NCBI GenBank assembly: GCA_036877525.1
Contig: JAZGTH010000163.1
Location: 165,436-229,435, forward strand
Length of the DNA stretch: 64,000 nucleotides
Source of the DNA: Chromobotia macracanthus
Lineage: Eukaryota > Chordata > Actinopteri > Cypriniformes > Botiidae
Direction: 5' to 3'
Position numbers and translations under genes: made by a program. The stretch's first letter is position 1, and each line of letters begins with the position of its first letter. The notes beneath the pieces were generated by a model, which ran no database searches, was not told the origin of the DNA, and saw nothing but the letters and a program-made list of their open reading frames with translations. This document shows, piece by piece, positions 1-10,644 of the stretch.

Positions 1-3
1 GTT

Positions 4-74
4 GCACTGGGTGGGATTCGAACACTGGTCCTCTTGCATGGCAGGCGAGAGTTCTACCACTGTACTACCATTTC
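4..74 (-). tRNA. tRNA-Gly(GCC)-like copy 1, B box altered
   Basis: Full 71-nt tRNA-like body with anticodon GCC. The T arm reads GTGTTCG instead of GGGTTCG, weakening both the T stem and the B box; the same change is shared with copies 3283 and 5835, marking them as one lineage. The TTTT downstream lies outside the window. Probably a pseudogene. Confidence 0.6.
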
Positions 75-486
75 TTTTGAAAACCAGGCATTCTCGTTGC
101 TATCACCTTGCCCCTCTGAACTTTTCAAACCAGGGAATTAAAAAGCACATGGCAAACAAAGCTCAAGAGACATGCTGAAGATGACAGTTAGAAAAACACT
201 GATCACAAAAGACAGACATACAATCTCATGGCAAACGATGGTACAGTCCAGGCTAAAGAGGAGTCAGGATTCCAACCACATGGTAAACAATGGTACAGTC
301 CAGGCTAAAAACGGAGTCAGGATTCCAACCACATGGCAAGCAATGGTAGAGTCCAGGCTAAAAACAAGTCAGGATTCCAGCATCATGACAAACAATGGTA
401 CAGTCCAGGGTAAAAAGGAGTCAGGATTCCAACCACATCACAAACAATAGTAGAGTCTAGGCTTAATAGGATTCAGGATTCCAACC

Positions 487-548
487 ATCTATAGAGAGTA
501 CAGGCAAAAGAGAAAAACACCTAAACCTGTCTATCAGCTTCAGTCAGG
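487..548. repeat. Representative short linker (L2) between monomer runs
   Basis: It starts atctatagagagtacagg and ends tctatcagcttcagtcagg, inserted between ggattccaacc and the next gtcaggattcc. Its first 17 bases match the start of the 140-bp block beside each tRNA (example 922-1061), and both then carry a 'cacct(a/g)aa' segment. L2 is therefore a shortened relative of that block. Further copies begin near 1596, 2706, 3766, 8543, 8872, 13855, 30070, 33712, 38961 and 63927-proximal units, with small A-run length changes. Confidence 0.85.
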
Positions 549-720
549 ATTCCAACAACATGGTAAACAATGCTACAGTCCAGGGTAAAAACAAGTCAGG
601 ATTCCAGCCTCATGACAAACAATGCTACAGTCCAGGGTAAAAACAAGTCAGGATTCCAGCCTCATGACAAACAGTGGTACAGTCCAGGGTAAAAACAAGT
701 CAGGTTTCCAGCCTCATGAC

Positions 721-772
721 AAACAATGGTACAGTCCAGGGTAAAAAGGAGTCAGGATTCCAGCATCATGAC
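721..772. repeat. Representative 52-bp monomer
   Basis: One period, from aaacaatggt to the base before the next aaacaatgg at 773. Because 52 is not a multiple of 3, successive monomers shift reading frame, so open frames through them are short and a chance by-product. The same 52-bp length holds in diverged block B, so the period is older than the sequence changes. Confidence 0.93.
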
Positions 773-921
773 AAACAATGGTAAAGTCCAGGGTAGAAAG
801 GAGTCAGGAATTCAGCCTCATGGTAAACAATAGTAGAATCCAGTCTTAAAAGGAGTCAGGATTCCAGCCTCATGAGAAACAATGGTACAGTCCAGGCTAA
901 AAAGGAGTCAGGATTCCAACC

Positions 922-1061
922 ATCTATAGAGAGTACAGCCAAATGACAAACACACCTGAAGCTGTCTTTCAGGAAAGACAAATGTCTCAAATAATCAGAA
1001 TCTTGATTACCTTCCAAGTATATTCTGCTGAAATCAACAATCATCAAAACTAGTTGCAGTT
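922..1061. repeat. Representative 140-bp block adjoining the tRNA 3' end
   Basis: Runs from atctatagagagtacagcc to ttgcagtt, immediately beside the tRNA-like sequence. Read on the minus strand it lies downstream of the tRNA and carries the TTTT tract. It contains two overlapping hairpin-capable words: CCTGAA(7 nt)TTCAGG at 955-973 and GTCTTTC-AG-GAAAGAC at 964-979. A diverged copy is present in block B (about 27190-27325), so this block was part of the cassette before the array expanded. Confidence 0.88.
1046..1049 (-). terminator. TTTT tract, possible pol III terminator of the 1062-1132 unit
   Basis: On the minus strand TTTT begins 12 nt after the tRNA-like 3' end. The same tract at the same distance is found beside essentially all block A and C copies (plus-strand caaaac). 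Block B has caatac there instead, so no T run. Four Ts is the minimal pol III termination signal in animals; its use here is inferred. Confidence 0.45.
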
Positions 1062-1071
1062 GCACTGGGTG

Positions 1072-1082
1072 GGATTCGAACC
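1072..1082 (-). promoter_or_regulatory. B box of the representative tRNA-like unit
   Basis: Minus-strand GGTTCGAATCC matches the pol III type 2 B-box consensus GGTTCGANNCC at every fixed position. By eye 24 copies keep this sequence. Three have a T at the first G (4, 3283, 5835), four have an A there (12379, 16707, 19598, 21006), six have the TTCG C changed to T, and one (23216) has other changes. Confidence 0.6.
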
Positions 1083-1114
1083 CTGGTCCTCTTGCATGGC
1101 AGGCGAGAGTTCTA

Positions 1115-1125
1115 CCACTGTACTA
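1115..1125 (-). promoter_or_regulatory. A box of the representative tRNA-like unit
   Basis: Minus-strand TAGTACAGTGG fits the A-box consensus TRGYNNARNNGG (animal tRNA-Gly has TGGTTCAGTGG). Subfamily variants are TAGAACAGTGG (copies 12379, 16707, 19598, 21006) and TAATACAGTGG (13376, 14815, 17704); the second loses the conserved G. Confidence 0.55.
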
Positions 1126-1132
1126 CCATTTC

Positions 1133-1280
1133 TTTTGAAAACCAGGCATTCTCGTTGCCATCACCTTGCCCCTCTGAACTTTTCAAACCAGGGAATTAAA
1201 AAGCACATGGCAAACAAAGCTCAAGAGACATGCTGAAGATGACAGTTAGAAAAACACTGATCACAAAAGACAGACATACA
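1133..1280. repeat. Representative 148-bp block on the tRNA 5' side (minus-strand sense)
   Basis: Runs from ttttgaaaaccagg through tctgaacttttcaaacc and catgctgaagatgacag to agacatacaat, where 52-bp monomers resume at tctcatggcaaac. In minus-strand sense it is the 5' flank of the tRNA. Its inner half resembles the block B linker (catgctgaagag, cactgatcacaaaagaca). One subfamily (tRNA copies at 12379, 16707, 19598 and 21006) has lost the cgttgccat segment here. Confidence 0.85.
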
Positions 1281-1749
1281 ATCTCATGGCAAACGATGGT
1301 ACAGTCCAGGCTAAAAAGGAGTCAGGATTCCATCCACATGGTAAACAATGGTACAGTCCAGGCTAAAAACAAGTCAGGATTCCAGCATCATGACAAACAA
1401 TGGTACAGTCCAGGGTAAAAAGGAGTCAGGATTCCAGCATCATGACAAACAATGGTACAGTCCAGGATAAAAACAACTCGGGATTCTAGCCTCATGACAA
1501 ACAATGGTACAGTCCAGGGTAAAAAAGGAGTGAGGATTCCAACCACATCACAAACAATAGTAGAGTCTAGGCTTAAAATTAGTCAGGATTCCAACCATCT
1601 ATAGAGAGTTCAGGCAAAAGAGAAAAACACCTAAACCTGTCTATCAGCTTCAGTCAGGATTCCAACAACATGGTAAACAATGCTACAGTCCAGGGTAAAA
1701 ACAAGTCAGGATTCCAGCCTCATGACAAACAGTGGTACAGTCCAGGGTA

Positions 1750-2565
1750 AAAACAAGTCAGGTTTCCAGCCTCATGACAAACAATGGTACAGTCCAGGGT
1801 AAAAAGGAGTCAGGATTCCAGCATCATGACAAACAATGGTAAAGTCCAGGGTAGAAAGGAGTCAGGAATTCAGCCTCATGGTAAACAATAGTAGAATCCA
1901 GTCTTAAAAGGAGTCAGGATTCCAGCCTCATGAGAAACAATGGTACAGTCCAGGGTAAAAAGGAGACAGGATTCCAGCATCATGACAAACAATGGTAAAG
2001 TCCAGGGTAGAAAGGAGTCAGGAATTCAGCCTCATGGTAAACAATAGTAGAATCCAGTCTTAAAAGGAGTCAGGATTCCAGCCTCATGACAAACAATGGT
2101 ACAGTCCAGGGTAAAAAGGAGTCAGGATTCCAGCATCATGACAAACAATGGTAAAGTCCAGGGTAGAAAGGAGTCAGGAATTCAGCCTCATGGTAAACAA
2201 TAGTAGAATCCAGTCTTAAAAAGGAGTCAGGATTCCAGCCTCATGAGAAACAATGGTACAGTCCAGGGTATAAAGGAGACAGGATTCCAGCATCATGACA
2301 AACAATGGTAAAGTCCAGGGTAGAAAGGAGTCAGGAATTCAGCCTCATGGTAAACAATAGTAGAATCCAGTCTTAAAAGGAGTCAGGATTCCAGCCTCAT
2401 GAGAAACAATGGTACAGTCCAGGGTATAAAGGAGACAGGATTCCAGCATCATGACAAACAATGGTAAAGTCCAGGGTAGAAAGGAGTCAGGAATTCAGCC
2501 TCATGGTAAACAATAGTAGAATCCAGTCTTAAAAGGAGTTAGGATTCCAGCCTCATGAGAAACAA
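1750..2565. repeat. 156-bp trimer sub-array
   Basis: Three monomer types repeat as a set: 'agcctcatgagaaac', then 'agcatcatgacaaac', then 'ttcagcctcatggtaaac'. The marker gtagaatcc falls at 1891, 2047, 2203, 2360 and 2516, spacing 156-157 bp or three monomers. This is a second level of tandem expansion nested in the higher-order unit. Confidence 0.82.
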
Positions 2566-3282
2566 TGGTACAGTCCAGGATAAAAACAACTCAGGATTCC
2601 AGCCTCATGACAAACAATGGTACAGTCCAGGGTAAAAAGGAGTCAGGATTCCAACCACATCACAAACAATAGTAGAGTCTAGGCTTAATAGGAGTCAGGA
2701 TTCCAACCATCTATAGAGAGTACAGGCAAAAAGAAAAACACCTAAACCTGTCTATCAGCTTCAGTCAGGATTCCAACAACATGGTAAACAATGCTACAGT
2801 CCAGGGTAAAAACAAGTCAGGATTCCAGCCTCATGACAAACAATGCTACAGTCCAGGGTAAAAGCAAGTCAGGATTCCAGCCTCATGACAAACAGTGGTA
2901 CAGTCCAGGGTAAAAACAAGTCAGGTTTCCAGCCTCATGACAAACAATGGTACAGTCCAGGGTAAAAAGGAGTCAGGATTCCAGCATCATGACAAACAAT
3001 GGTAAAGTCCAGGGTAGAAAGGAGTCAGGAATTCAGCCTCATGGTAAACAATAGTAGAATCCAGTCTTAAAAGGAGTCAGGATTCCAGCCTCATGAGAAA
3101 CAATGGTACAGTCCAGGCTTAATAGGAGTCAGGATTCCAACCATCTATAGAGAGTACAGCCAAATGACAAACACACCTGAAGCTGTCTTTCAGGAAAGAC
3201 AAATGTCTCAAATAATCAGAATCTTGATTACCTTCCAAGTATATTCTGCTGAAATCAACAATCATCAAAACTAGTTGCAGTT

Positions 3283-3353
3283 GCACTGGGTGGGATTCGA
3301 ACACTGGTCCTCTTGCATGGCAGGCGAGAGTTCTACCACTGTACTACCATTTC
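3283..3353 (-). tRNA. tRNA-Gly(GCC)-like copy, B box altered
   Basis: Same T-arm change (GTGTTCG) as the copies at 4 and 5835. A box and anticodon GCC unchanged. It lies in the first half of the 2,552-bp duplication, and its exact partner is at 5835. Confidence 0.6.
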
Positions 3354-4299
3354 TTTTGAAAACCAGGCATTCTCGTTGCCATCACCTTGCCCCTCTGAAC
3401 TTTTCAAACCAGGGAATTAAAAAGCACATGGCAAACAAAGCTCAAGAGACATGCTGAAGATGACAGTTAGAAAAACACTGATCACAAAAGACAGACATAC
3501 AATCTCATGGCAAACGATGGTACAGTCCAGGCTAAAGAGGAGTCAGGATTCCAACCACATGGTAAACAATGGTACAGTCCAGGCAAAAAAGGAGTCAGGA
3601 TTCCAACCACATGGCAAGCAATGGTAGAGTCCAGGCTAAAAACAAGTCAGGATTCCAGCCTCATGACAAACAATGGTACAGTCCAGGGTAAAAAGGAGTC
3701 AGGATTCCAACCACATCACAAACAATAGTAGAGTCTAGGCTTAATAGGAGTCAGGATTCCAACCATCTATAGAGAGTACAGGCAAAAAGAGAAAAACACC
3801 TAAACCTGTCTATCAGCTTCAGTCAGGATTCCAACAACATGGTAAACAATGCTACAGTCCAGGGTAAAAACAAGTCAGGATTCCAGCCTCATGACAAACA
3901 ATGCTACAGTCCAGGGTAAAAACAAGTCAGGATTCCAGCCTCATGACAAACAGTGGTACAGTCCAGGGTAAAAAGGAGTCAGGATTCCAGCATCATGACA
4001 AACAATGGTACAGTCCAGGATAAAAACAACTCGGGATTCTAGCCTCATGACAAACAATGGTACAGTCCAGGGTAAAAAGGAGTGAGGATTCCAACCACAT
4101 CACAAACAATAGTAGAGTCTAGGCTTAAAATTAGTCAGGATTCCAACCATCTATAGAGAGTTCAGGCAAAAGAGAAAAACACCTAAACCTGTCTATCAGC
4201 TTCAGTCAGGATTCCAACAACATGGTAAACAATGCTACAGTCCAGGGTAAAAACAAGTCAGGATTCCAGCCTCATGACAAACAGTGGTACAGTCCAGGG

Positions 4300-5117
4300 T
4301 AAAAACAAGTCAGGTTTCCAGCCTCATGACAAACAATGGTACAGTCCAGGGTAAAAAGGAGTCAGGATTCCAGCATCATGACAAACAATGGTAAAGTCCA
4401 GGGTAGAAAGGAGTCAGGAATTCAGCCTCATGGTAAACAATAGTAGAATCCAGTCTTAAAAGGAGTCAGGATTCCAGCCTCATGAGAAACAATGGTACAG
4501 TCCAGGGTAAAAAGGAGACAGGATTCCAGCATCATGACAAACAATGGTAAAGTCCAGGGTAGAAAGGAGTCAGGAATTCAGCCTCATGGTAAACAATAGT
4601 AGAATCCAGTCTTAAAAGGAGTCAGGATTCCAGCCTCATGACAAACAATGGTACAGTCCAGGGTAAAAAGGAGTCAGGATTCCAGCATCATGACAAACAA
4701 TGGTAAAGTCCAGGGTAGAAAGGAGTCAGGAATTCAGCCTCATGGTAAACAATAGTAGAATCCAGTCTTAAAAGGAGTCAGGATTCCAGCCTCATGAGAA
4801 ACAATGGTACAGTCCAGGGTATAAAGGAGACAGGATTCCAGCATCATGACAAACAATGGTAAAGTCCAGGGTAGAAAGGAGTCAGGAATTCAGCCTCATG
4901 GTAAACAATAGTAGAATCCAGTCTTAAAAGGAGTCAGGATTCCAGCCTCATGAGAAACAATGGTACAGTCCAGGGTATAAAGGAGACAGGATTCCAGCAT
5001 CATGACAAACAATGGTAAAGTCCAGGGTAGAAAGGAGTCAGGAATTCAGCCTCATGGTAAACAATAGTAGAATCCAGTCTTAAAAGGAGTTAGGATTCCA
5101 GCCTCATGAGAAACAAT
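4300..5117. repeat. 156-bp trimer sub-array, second copy
   Basis: Repeats the sub-array at 1750-2565 at an offset of about 2,552 bp, including the ataaaggagacagg variant in its later trimers. Confidence 0.8.
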
Positions 5118-5834
5118 GGTACAGTCCAGGATAAAAACAACTCAGGATTCCAGCCTCATGACAAACAATGGTACAGTCCAGGGTAAAAAGGAGTCAGGAT
5201 TCCAACCACATCACAAACAATAGTAGAGTCTAGGCTTAATAGGAGTCAGGATTCCAACCATCTATAGAGAGTACAGGCAAAAGAGAAAAACACCTAAACC
5301 TGTCTATCAGCTTCAGTCAGGATTCCAACAACATGGTAAACAATGCTACAGTCCAGGGTAAAAACAAGTCAGGATTCCAGCCTCATGACAAACAATGCTA
5401 CAGTCCAGGGTAAAAGCAAGTCAGGATTCCAGCCTCATGACAAACAGTGGTACAGTCCAGGGTAAAAACAAGTCAGGTTTCCAGCCTCATGACAAACAAT
5501 GGTACAGTCCAGGGTAAAAAGGAGTCAGGATTCCAGCATCATGACAAACAATGGTAAAGTCCAGGGTAGAAAGGAGTCAGGAATTCAGCCTCATGGTAAA
5601 CAATAGTAGAATCCAGTCTTAAAAGGAGTCAGGATTCCAGCCTCATGAGAAACAATGGTACAGTCCAGGCTTAATAGGAGTCAGGATTCCAACCATCTAT
5701 AGAGAGTACAGCCAAATGACAAACACACCTGAAGCTGTCTTTCAGGAAAGACAAATGTCTCAAATAATCAGAATCTTGATTACCTTCCAAGTATATTCTG
5801 CTGAAATCAACAATCATCAAAACTAGTTGCAGTT

Positions 5835-5905
5835 GCACTGGGTGGGATTCGAACACTGGTCCTCTTGCATGGCAGGCGAGAGTTCTACCACTGTACTACC
5901 ATTTC
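5835..5905 (-). tRNA. tRNA-Gly(GCC)-like copy, B box altered
   Basis: Duplicate of the copy at 3283, offset 2,552 bp, with the same T-arm change. Anticodon GCC and A box kept. Confidence 0.6.
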
Positions 5906-6891
5906 TTTTGAAAACCAGGCATTCTCGTTGCCATCACCTTGCCCCTCTGAACTTTTCAAACCAGGGAATTAAAAAGCACATGGCAAACAAAGCTCAAGAG
6001 ACATGCTGAAGATGACAGTTAGAAAAACACTGATCACAAAAGACAGACATACAATCTCATGGCAAACGATGGTACAGTCCAGGCTAAAGAGGAGTCAGGA
6101 TTCCAACCACATGGTAAACAATGGTACAGTCCAGGCAAAAAAGGAGTCAGGATTCCAACCACATGGCAAGCAATGGTAGAGTCCAGGCTAAAAACAAGTC
6201 AGGATTCCAGCCTCATGACAAACAATGGTACAGTCCAGGGTAAAAAGGAGTCAGGATTCCAACCACATCACAAACAATAGTAGAGTCTAGGCTTAATAGG
6301 AGTCAGGATTCCAACCATCTATAGAGAGTACAGGCAAAAGAGAAAAACACCTAAACCTGTCTATCAGCTTCAGTCAGGATTCCAACAACATGGTAAACAA
6401 TGCTACAGTCCAGGGTAAAAACAAGTCAGGATTCCAGCCTCATGACAAACAATGCTACAGTCCAGGGTAAAAACAAGTCAGGATTCCAGCCTCATGACAA
6501 ACAGTGGTACAGTCCAGGGTAAAAACAAGTCAGGTTTCCAGCCTCATGACAAACAATGGTACAGTCCAGGGTAAAAAGGAGTCAGGATTCCAGCATCATG
6601 ACAAACAATGGTAAAGTCCAGGGTAGAAAGGAGTCAGGAATTCAGCCTCATGGTAAACAATAGTAGAATCCAGTCTTAAAAGGAGTAAGGATTCCAGCCT
6701 CATGAGAAACAATGGTACAGTCCAGGCTAAAAAGGAGTCAGGATTCCAACCATCTATAGAGAGTACAGCCAAATGACAAACACACCTGAAGCTGTCTTTC
6801 AGGAAAGACAAATGTCTCAAATAATCAGAATCTTGATTACCTTCCAAGTATATTCTGCTGAAATCAACAATCATCAAAACTAGTTGCAGTT

Positions 6892-6962
6892 GCACTGGGT
6901 GGGATTCGAACCCTGGTCCTCTTGCATGGCAGGCGAGAGTTCTACCACTGTACTACTATTTC
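6892..6962 (-). tRNA. tRNA-Gly-GCC: tRNA-Gly(GCC)-like copy, boxes intact
   Basis: Both boxes are intact. The 5' acceptor reads GAAATAG (plus strand ctactatttc), costing one more acceptor pair. This change is shared only with the copy at 9933, its partner in the 3,041-bp duplication. Confidence 0.65.
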
Positions 6963-7609
6963 TTTTGAAAAATCAGGCATTCTCGTTGCCATCACCTTGC
7001 CCCCTCTGAACTTTTCAAACCAGGGAATTAAAAAGCACATGGCAAACAAAGCTCAAGAGACATGCTGAAGATGACAGTTAGAAAAACACTGATCACAAAA
7101 GACAGACATACAATCTCATGGCAAACGATGGTACAGTCCAGGCTAAAAAGGAGTCAGGATTCCATCCACATGGTAAACAATGGTACAGTCCAGGCTAAAA
7201 AACAAGTCAGGATTCCAGCATCATGACAAACAATGGTACAGTCCAGGGTAAAAAGGAGTCAGGATTCCAGCATCATGACAAACAATGGTACAGTCCAGGA
7301 TAAAAACAACTCGGGATTCTAGCCTCATGACAAACAATGGTACAGTCCAGGGTAAAAAGGAGTGAGGATTCCAACCACATCACAAACAATAGTAGAGTCT
7401 AGGCTTAAAATTAGTCAGGATTCCAACCATCTATAGAGAGTTCAGGCAAAAGAGAAAAACACCTAAACCTGTCTATCAGCTTCAGTCAGGATTCCAACAA
7501 CATGGTAAACAATGCTACAGTCCAGGGTAAAAACAAGTCAGGATTCCAGCCTCATGACAAACAGTGGTACAGTCCAGGGTAAAAACAAGTCAGGTTTCCA
7601 GCCTCATGA

Positions 7610-8395
7610 CAAACAATGGTACAGTCCAGGGTAAAAAGGAGTCAGGATTCCAGCATCATGACAAACAATGGTAAAGTCCAGGGTAGAAAGGAGTCAGGAA
7701 TTCAGCCTCATGGTAAACAATAGTAGAATCCAGTCTTAAAAGGAGTCAGGATTCCAGCCTCATGAGAAACAATGGTACAGTCCAGGGTAAAAAAGGAGAC
7801 AGGATTCCAGCATCATGACAAACAATGGTAAAGTCCAGGGTAGAAAGGAGTCAGGAATTCAGCCTCATGGTAAACAATAGTAGAATCCAGTCTTAAAAGG
7901 AGTCAGGATTCCAGCCTCATGACAAACAATGGTACAGTCCAGGGTAAAAAGGAGTCAGGATTCCAGCATCATGACAAACAATGGTAAAGTCCAGGGTATA
8001 AAGGAGTCAGGAATTCAGCCTCATGGTAAACAATAGTAGAATCCAGTCTTAAAAGGAGTCAGGATTCCAGCCTCATGAGAAACAATGGTACAGTCCAGGG
8101 TATAAAGGAGACAGGATTCCAGCATCATGACAAACAATGGTAAAGTCCAGGGTAGAAAGGAGTCAGGAATTCAGCCTCATGGTAAACAATAGTAGAATCC
8201 AGTCTTAAAAGGAGTCAGGATTCCAGCCTCATGAGAAACAATGGTACAGTCCAGGGTATAAAGGAGACAGGATTCCAGCATCATGACAAACAATGGTAAA
8301 GTCCAGGGTAGAAAGGAGTCAGAATTCAGCCTCATGGTAAACAATAGTAGAATCCAGTCTTAAAAGGAGTTAGGATTCCAGCCTCATGAGAAACA
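7610..8395. repeat. 156-bp trimer sub-array, third copy
   Basis: Same trimer order with private changes (gtccagggtataaaggagtcaggaa near 7990; gtcagaattc near 8318). Confidence 0.78.
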
Positions 8396-9932
8396 ATGGT
8401 ACAGTCCAGGATAAAAACAACTCAGGATTCCAGCCTCATGACAAACAATGGTACAGTCCAGGGTAAAAAGGAGTGAGGATTCCAACCACATCACAAACAA
8501 TAGTAGAGTCTAGGCTTAAAAGGAGTCAGGATTCCAACCATCTATAGAGAGTACAGGCAAAAGAGAAAAACACCTAAACCTGTCTATCAGCTTCAGTCAG
8601 GATTCCAACCACATGGTAAACAATGGTACAGTCCAGGCAAAAAATGAGTCAGGATTCCAACCACATGGCAAGCAATGGTAGAGTCCAGACTAAAAACAAG
8701 TAAGGATTCCAGCCTCTTGACAAACAATGGTACAGTCCAGGGTAAAAAGGAGTCAGGATTCTAGCCTCATGACAAACAATGGTACAGTCCAGGGTAAAAA
8801 GGAGTGAGGATTCCAACCACATCACAAACAATAGTAGAGTCTAGGCTTAAAAGGAGTCAGGATTCCAACCATCTATAGAGAGTACAGGCAAAAGAGAAAA
8901 ACACCTAAACCTGTCTATCAGCTTCAGTCAGGATTCCAACAACATGGTAAACAATGCTACAGTCCAGGGTAAAAACAAGTCAGGATTCCAGCCTCATGAC
9001 AAACAATGCTACAGTCCAGGGTAAAAACAAGTCAGGATTCCAGCCTCATGACAAACAGTGGTACAGTCCAGGGTAGAAAGGAGTCAGGAATTCAGCCTCA
9101 TGGTAAACAATAGTAGAATCCAGTCTTAAAAGGAGTCAGGATTCCAGCCTCATGAGAAACAATTGTACAGTCCAGGCTAAAAAGGAGTCAGGATTCCAAC
9201 CACATGGCAAGCAATGGTAGAGTCCAGGCTAAAAACAAGTCAGGATTCCAGCCTCATGACAAACAATGGTACAGTCCAGGGTAAAAAGGAGTCAGGATTC
9301 CAACCACATCACAAACAATAGTAGAGTCTAGGCTTAATAGGAGTCAGGATTCCAACCATCTATAGAGAGTACAGGCAAAAGAGAAAAACACCTAAACCTG
9401 TCTATCAGCTTCAGTCAGGATTCCAACAACATGGTAAACAATGCTACAGTCCAGGGTAAAAACAAGTCAGGATTCCAGCCTCATGACAAACAATGCTACA
9501 GTCCAGGGTAAAAACAAGTCAGGATTCCAGCCTCATGACAAACAGTGGTACAGTCCAGGGTAAAAACAAGTCAGGTTTCCAGCCTCATGACAAACAATGG
9601 TACAGTCCAGGGTAAAAAGGAGTCAGGATTCCAGCATCATGACAAACAATGGTAAAGTCCAGGGTAGAAAGGAGTCAGGAATTCAGCCTCATGGTAAACA
9701 ATAGTAGAATCCAGTCTTAAAAGGAGTAAGGATTCCAGCCTCATGAGAAACAATGGTACAGTCCAGGCTAAAAAGGAGTCAGGATTCCAACCATCTATAG
9801 AGAGTACAGCCAAATGACAAACACACCTGAAGCTGTCTTTCAGGAAAGACAAATGTCTCAAATAATCAGAATCTTGATTACCTTCCAAGTATATTCTGCT
9901 GAAATCAACAATCATCAAAACTAGTTGCAGTT

Positions 9933-10003
9933 GCACTGGGTGGGATTCGAACCCTGGTCCTCTTGCATGGCAGGCGAGAGTTCTACCACTGTACTACTAT
10001 TTC
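9933..10003 (-). tRNA. tRNA-Gly-GCC: tRNA-Gly(GCC)-like copy, boxes intact
   Basis: Partner of the copy at 6892, offset 3,041 bp, with the same acceptor change GAAATAG. A box, B box and anticodon GCC intact. Confidence 0.65.
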
Positions 10004-10644
10004 TTTTGAAAAATCAGGCATTCTCGTTGCCATCACCTTGCCCCTCTGAACTTTTCAAACCAGGGAATTAAAAAGCACATGGCAAACAAAGCTCAAGAGA
10101 CATGCTGAAGATGACAGTTAGAAAAACACTGATCACAAAAGACAGACATACAATCTCATGGCAAACGATGGTACAGTCCAGGCTAAAAAGGAGTCAGGAT
10201 TCCATCCACATGGTAAACAATGGTACAGTCCAGGCTAAAAACAAGTCAGGATTCCAGCATCATGACAAACAATGGTACAGTCCAGGGTAAAAAGGAGTCA
10301 GGATTCCAGCATCATGACAAACAATGGTACAGTCCAGGATAAAAACAACTCGGGATTCTAGCCTCATGACAAACAATGGTACAGTCCAGGGTAAAAAGGA
10401 GTGAGGATTCCAACCACATCACAAACAATAGTAGAGTCTAGGCTTAAAATTAGTCAGGATTCCAACCATCTATAGAGAGTTCAGGCAAAAAGAGAAAAAC
10501 ACCTAAACCTGTCTATCAGCTTCAGTCAGGATTCCAACAACATGGTAAACAATGCTACAGTCCAGGGTAAAAACAAGTCAGGATTCCAGCCTCATGACAA
10601 ACAGTGGTACAGTCCAGGGTAAAAACAAGTCAGGTTTCCAGCCT

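Larger units (their letters stand above)
1062..1132 (-). tRNA. tRNA-Gly-GCC: tRNA-Gly(GCC)-like, representative copy; probably a tRNA pseudogene
   Basis: Seventy-one nucleotides, the usual length of cytosolic tRNA-Gly(GCC). In minus-strand order: acceptor GAAATGG against CCAGTGC (5 of 7 pairs); D stem GTAC against GAAC (3 of 4); anticodon arm CTCGC, loop CTGCCAT with anticodon GCC, then GCAAG (4 of 5, one C-A mispair); T arm CAGGG, loop TTCGAAT, CCCAC (3 of 5). Compared with animal tRNA-Gly(GCC), GTGGTAGAA and CTCGCCTGCCA are kept but the variable region has one extra base. Both internal promoter boxes match consensus and TTTT follows 12 nt downstream. Homology to tRNA-Gly is clear; function in translation is doubtful given the mispairs. 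Confidence 0.75.
1400..6500. repeat. Tandem pair of 2,552-bp higher-order units
   Basis: Landmarks repeat at an offset of 2,552 bp: tRNA-like 3283 and 5835; gtagaatccagtctt at 1891 and 4443; the flanking blocks likewise. The boundaries, roughly 1400, 3950 and 6500, were read by eye and are approximate because the unit edges lie in monomer sequence. Confidence 0.8.

Noticed and set aside
1062..1132. Cluster of functional tRNA-Gly genes supplying translation
   Set aside because: Mispairs in all four stems and the extra variable-region base make correct folding, processing and charging unlikely, though not excluded without a covariance score or expression data.
1062..1132. Plant-type or organellar tRNA-Gly
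   Set aside because: Plant nuclear tRNA-Gly(GCC) has a different anticodon-stem region (around AATAGTACCCTGCC), whereas here it is ACTCTCGCCTGCC as in animals. No organellar gene context is present.
922..1280. Ordinary dispersed tRNA-derived SINE
   Set aside because: No target-site duplication, poly-A or simple-repeat tail could be seen, and every copy is in tandem register and the same orientation. A SINE founder is possible but present copies spread by array amplification.
6596..6895. Recurrent minus-strand open frame of 69-100 codons starting at the tRNA edge
   Set aside because: It occurs dozens of times because the 140-bp block is repeated. It starts at a chance ATG-like word in ttgcagttgca context, has no domain or signal I recognise, and its end varies with whichever monomers follow. 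Conservation reflects array homogenisation.
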